Below, one piece after another: positions 61,287 to 64,000 of a stretch of DNA of 64,000 bases. Source of the DNA: Hymenobacter terrenus (lineage in GTDB: Bacteria; Bacteroidota; Bacteroidia; Cytophagales; Hymenobacteraceae). The position numbers and the translations under genes were made by a program. The stretch is taken from assembly GCF_000972495.1 (NCBI RefSeq), contig NZ_LATM01000003.1, positions 310,001 through 374,000 of the forward strand, read 5' to 3'. The notes under the pieces were generated by a model. The model saw only the letters and a program-made list of their open reading frames with translations, ran no database searches and was not told the origin of the DNA. The number at the start of each line of letters is the position of its first letter. Positions within the stretch are counted from its first letter, which is position 1.

Positions 61287-62579
61287 CTATAAGTCCTGAA
61301 GCGGGATGCGGATGACAACGCGCGTGCCTTCGGCGGGCGTAGCGGCGGTTTCCAGATCAACAACCTCAATTCGGATTGGATGGCTCAGCTGCCGGTTCAG
61401 CAAAGTAATGCGCTCTTCCACAATCTGCATGCCCCGCGAGGGGTGCCCGTGGTGCAGGCTGGCCCGCTGGGCGGCGCGCTGCCGCCCGATGCCGTTGTCC
61501 TGCACCGTGGCCACGAGGTAGGGCCCGTCCTGTCCGAAGTGGATGGTAATGTGGCCTTTCCCCGTTTTGTGAGTGAGGCCGTGCCACACCGCATTTTCCA
61601 CGAATGGGTGGATGAGCATGACGGGAATGTCGCGACTGAGCAGGGCTTCGGGTGTCACCGTCAGTTCATAGTCGAACTGGTTTTCGAACCGCATGGCTTC
61701 CAGCTCAAGGTAGTCGCGCAGCATCTGCACTTCCCGGCTCAGGGGCAGGGTGGGGTGGCGCGACTGCTCCAGGATGGTGCGCATCAGTCCGCCGAACTTA
61801 GCCAGGTAGGTCTGGGCAGCTTCGCCCTGGTTGCGTAGAATGTACTTCTGAATGGAATTGAGCGAGTTGAATACGAAATGCGGGTTCATCTGGGCCAGCA
61901 GCGCCCGCTGTTCGGCCTGGGCCAGCTGGGCCGGCAGCTGGTAGGCGCGCCAGGATTTACGTCCGCGGCGGGCGAGCACGACGCCCGCCGTGGCCACCGC
62001 CAGCACCCCGCCCAATAAGCCCCACCATTTTCCGTCGCCGCTCCGCTCTTTGGGAATGCGCACCACGCCCCGCCCCGTGACGAACACCCAATAATCGGTG
62101 GCTTCGCCGATGCCTTGCACGGCTGTGGTCCGCAGCGCCTCAACCGCCTGCAGGCGGTGGTCGGCATAGGTGAGGGCACCTTCGGGCGTGGCTATCCACA
62201 GGGGGCCCTGCGACCCCTGGTACAGGTAGTTAATTTGCTTGCTGGGCAAGCCATCGGTGTAGCCCAACTCGCGAAAACCAGCATCATCGTACACTAGCAG
62301 CCCATTGCGAGTGCCAATCCAGACCTGGCCGCTCAGGCTTTCCGCCAGGGCAGTTATGGTGTCGTTAGGCAGGCCGTTGCGGGTGGTAAACAGCGTTTTC
62401 TGGTTCTCCCGCGTCAGCCACAACCCCGTCGGTGCCGCTTGCCACACCCGGCCCTGGTGGTCGACCAGCAGCGCGGGCCGGGCCGGCGGCTCGGCTTCCG
62501 CCGCCGCGCTGAGCTGCAAGCCCCAGCCAAGTAGAAATAGAAAGAATGTTCTTCTAAAGGCTGACCAGTCCACTGCCAT
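61287..62579 (-). CDS. LytS-type sensor histidine kinase with a short beta-propeller-like sensor
   Basis: A 430-residue protein with signal sequence (TFFLFLLGWGLQLSA), a short periplasmic sensor with about three propeller-like blades (VDHQGRVWQAAPTGLWLTREN; LSGQVWIGTRNGLLVYDD; GPLWIATPEGALTY), one membrane helix, and a His_kinase domain (QMNPHFVFNSLNSIQKYILR near residue 235) with a C-terminal ATPase domain having DNGIGRQRAA. Two-component kinases with full 14-blade propellers are common in Bacteroidota; this one seems shortened. The response regulator gene follows directly. Confidence 0.9.
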   Translation of the reverse strand: MAVDWSAFRRTFFLFLLGWGLQLSAAAEAEPPARPALLVDHQGRVWQAAPTGLWLTRENQKTLFTTRNGLPNDTITALAESLSGQVWIGTRNGLLVYDDAGFRELGYTDGLPSKQINYLYQGSQGPLWIATPEGALTYADHRLQAVEALRTTAVQGIGEATDYWVFVTGRGVVRIPKERSGDGKWWGLLGGVLAVATAGVVLARRGRKSWRAYQLPAQLAQAEQRALLAQMNPHFVFNSLNSIQKYILRNQGEAAQTYLAKFGGLMRTILEQSRHPTLPLSREVQMLRDYLELEAMRFENQFDYELTVTPEALLSRDIPVMLIHPFVENAVWHGLTHKTGKGHITIHFGQDGPYLVATVQDNGIGRQRAAQRASLHHGHPSRGMQIVEERITLLNRQLSHPIRIEVVDLETAATPAEGTRVVIRIPLQDL

Positions 62580-62951
62580 TGACGCGTCTTTGCCTCAAAA
62601 TAACCAAATAAACCCGGCTTCGGCCCGCGCGGGACGTTGAGGAGCTTGCTGCTATACTTAACCAAGTTGTCCGGCAGGCCGTCACATTACACTAGGTCGA
62701 GGCCAGCGTTGCATTTTTTGATAAATGTCAAATGCAGCGCTTTGAGGAGCAAGGACCTTAGCTGCCACAAATAGCCCCCTTGTCCGCTGTCTCCAAGCAT
62801 TGACCAGCGGGTTTTAAAATGCGGCTGCTACGGCTACCGGCACTGGCACACAGCGCCGAGCCCCTGCCGGCTTCACGGGTGGGCTATTGCTAAGGCCCTG
62901 GCCCGTGGCAGACCAACTCACTACTCTTTTCACCAACCCCACCCGACGCTT
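62580..62951. promoter_or_regulatory. Divergent region between the two-component operon and the TonB receptor gene
   Basis: The 372-base gap carries the promoters of the minus-strand kinase/regulator operon and the plus-strand receptor gene. No coding sequence or clear palindrome is visible. Confidence 0.45.
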
Positions 62952-64000
62952 ATGAAGAATATTTGCTACCTGATTTTTGGGTGTTTGCTGGCCCTGAGCC
63001 TCCACCCATTACGAGCCCAGGCCCAACAGACTGTTACCCTGACCGGAACGGTGCGTTCCGAAGCGGAAGGGGCCTTGCCGGGCGCTACCGTGTTCATTCA
63101 GGGTACTTATATTGGGGGCAGTGCCAACAGTGAGGGGCAGTTTAAGATAGATGCCTCTCAGGCTACTTTTCCATTGGTACTTACGGTATCGTTTGTGGGA
63201 TATTTAACTCAGCAATTCCCGGTGCGCACTGCCGATGGAGCCCTCAATATCGTGCTGCAACCCAGCACCACGCTCACCAATGAAGTGGTGGTATCAGCCT
63301 CCCGCACAGAGGAAAACATTCAGCGGGCCCCGGTGACGGTGGAGAAGCTCAACGAAGTGCAGCTCCGTCGCCTCACCACTCCCAATCTGCTGAGCAGCCT
63401 CGCCCAGGCCAAGGGCGTCGATGCTAATACCACTGGCTTTCTGATGAGTAGCATCAGCACCCGGGGCTTCGGCGGGCCCACCAGTGAGCGCATGCTGCAG
63501 CTAGTGGACGGCATGGATACCCAGGCCCCCAGCGTGAACCTGAACTACGGCAACTCGCTGGGACTACCGGAGTTGGACCTGGCGAGCGTGGAATTGCTGT
63601 ACGGGCCGGCTTCAGCGCTCTACGGGGCCAATGCCTTCAACGGGGTACTTCTGTCTACGTCTAAGGACCCATTTACCGACCCGGGCCTGAGCGTGCGTCT
63701 GCGTGGCGGCAACCGCAATTATTACGACGCGCAAGTGCGCTACGCCCTGCGCCTGGGCAAGCGGGCGGCCTTCAAAATCACGGGCTCCTACCTGGAGGCG
63801 AAAGACTGGATTGCTGACACTTATGCCGCCCAGGAGATATCGAAGGTGGTGCCCTTCAATAACGCCGCCGGCTCGCCCTACGGCTACGACGCCGTGAACC
63901 GCTACGGCGACCTCGGTACCACCTTCGACGCCCGCGGCGGGGCCCTGGCCGGCAAAACCGTTTTCACGCCCGGCTACACCGAAGCCGCTCTCATCGCGGG
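62952..64000 (+). CDS. TonB-dependent outer-membrane receptor (N-terminal part)
   Basis: The frame starts at ATG 62952 and is open to the window end (349 full codons visible). It has a signal peptide (ICYLIFGCLLALSLHPLRA, then AQAQQ), a CarboxypepD-reg-like domain (VTLTGTVRSEAEGALPGATV, GGSANSEGQFKI, SFVGYLTQQFPV), a linker with EVVVSASRTEENI and the plug domain (ISTRGFGGPTSERMLQLVDG, LDLASVELLYGPASALYGAN, FNGVLL), then the first barrel strands. SusC-type features are incomplete because the end is outside the window. Such proteins import iron chelates, vitamins or glycans through TonB energy. The plug-flanking two-component genes next to it may regulate it. Confidence 0.95.
   Translation, partial: MKNICYLIFGCLLALSLHPLRAQAQQTVTLTGTVRSEAEGALPGATVFIQGTYIGGSANSEGQFKIDASQATFPLVLTVSFVGYLTQQFPVRTADGALNIVLQPSTTLTNEVVVSASRTEENIQRAPVTVEKLNEVQLRRLTTPNLLSSLAQAKGVDANTTGFLMSSISTRGFGGPTSERMLQLVDGMDTQAPSVNLNYGNSLGLPELDLASVELLYGPASALYGANAFNGVLLSTSKDPFTDPGLSVRLRGGNRNYYDAQVRYALRLGKRAAFKITGSYLEAKDWIADTYAAQEISKVVPFNNAAGSPYGYDAVNRYGDLGTTFDARGGALAGKTVFTPGYTEAALIA

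Overview
The window looks like chromosomal DNA of a high-GC, aerobic member of the Bacteroidota, most probably Hymenobacter or a close relative (Cytophagales). This is inferred from the gene families rather than from any rRNA gene: a heavy-metal RND pump fused to a TolC-like outer-membrane domain, an ABC permease fused to an M1 aminopeptidase, LytTR two-component genes, 7TM-type histidine kinases, a TonB-dependent receptor with an N-terminal carboxypeptidase-like domain, many lipoproteins, and a dispersed hairpin-bearing intergenic repeat. No rRNA, tRNA, CRISPR array, prophage or intact insertion sequence was seen.

Layout. (1) 1-4.9 kb: hexuronate/pectin catabolism (ROK sugar kinase, uxuA, an SDR acting as probable UxuB, kduI). 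(2) 4.9-7.7 kb: HxlR regulator, NmrA-like oxidoreductase and a DFR-like epimerase. (3) 8.0-11.5 kb: PLP group II decarboxylase and arginase-family hydrolase, with a divergent LysR. (4) 11.6-15.0 kb: chromate resistance module: a ChrB-domain/AraC fusion regulator, ChrA and a Tat-exported DUF1259 protein. (5) 15.2-21.2 kb: metal efflux (possible His-rich leader protein, CzcA-TolC fusion, CusB-like adaptor). (6) 21.3-29.9 kb: a sugar locus on the minus strand (two cupin phosphoglucose isomerases, a two-domain mannose-6-phosphate isomerase, DeoR, sugar porter, secreted GH2).

(7) 30-37.3 kb: TspO-like protein, two adjacent decayed genes (outer-membrane transporter-like and DM13), DUF1223, a cytochrome b/sulfite-oxidase-type pair, a 32-residue membrane protein and a Lys/Ala-rich repeat protein. 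(8) 37.8-43.7 kb: Crp/Fnr regulator, lipoproteins, a CPBP protease remnant, AraC and a GH5-like hydrolase. (9) 43.8-51.9 kb: a two-armed catabolic cluster: acyl-CoA ligase, SDR, alpha/beta hydrolase and Crp/Fnr on the minus strand; MFS transporter, Baeyer-Villiger-type monooxygenase and haloalkane dehalogenase on the plus strand. Two near-identical Fnr-like palindromes sit at the upstream ends of these arms. (10) 52-64 kb: histidine kinase, a strict 21-bp tandem array, the M1/ABC exporter pair, a LytTR two-component pair and the start of a TonB receptor.

The most interesting items are the Baeyer-Villiger/dehalogenase cluster with its shared operators, the ChrB-AraC fusion with duplicated DUF1259, the 21-bp heptad array, and a dispersed repeat that appears to have been captured as the C-terminus of the mannose-6-phosphate isomerase. 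All functional statements rest on reading the sequence and on family knowledge; no searches were run.
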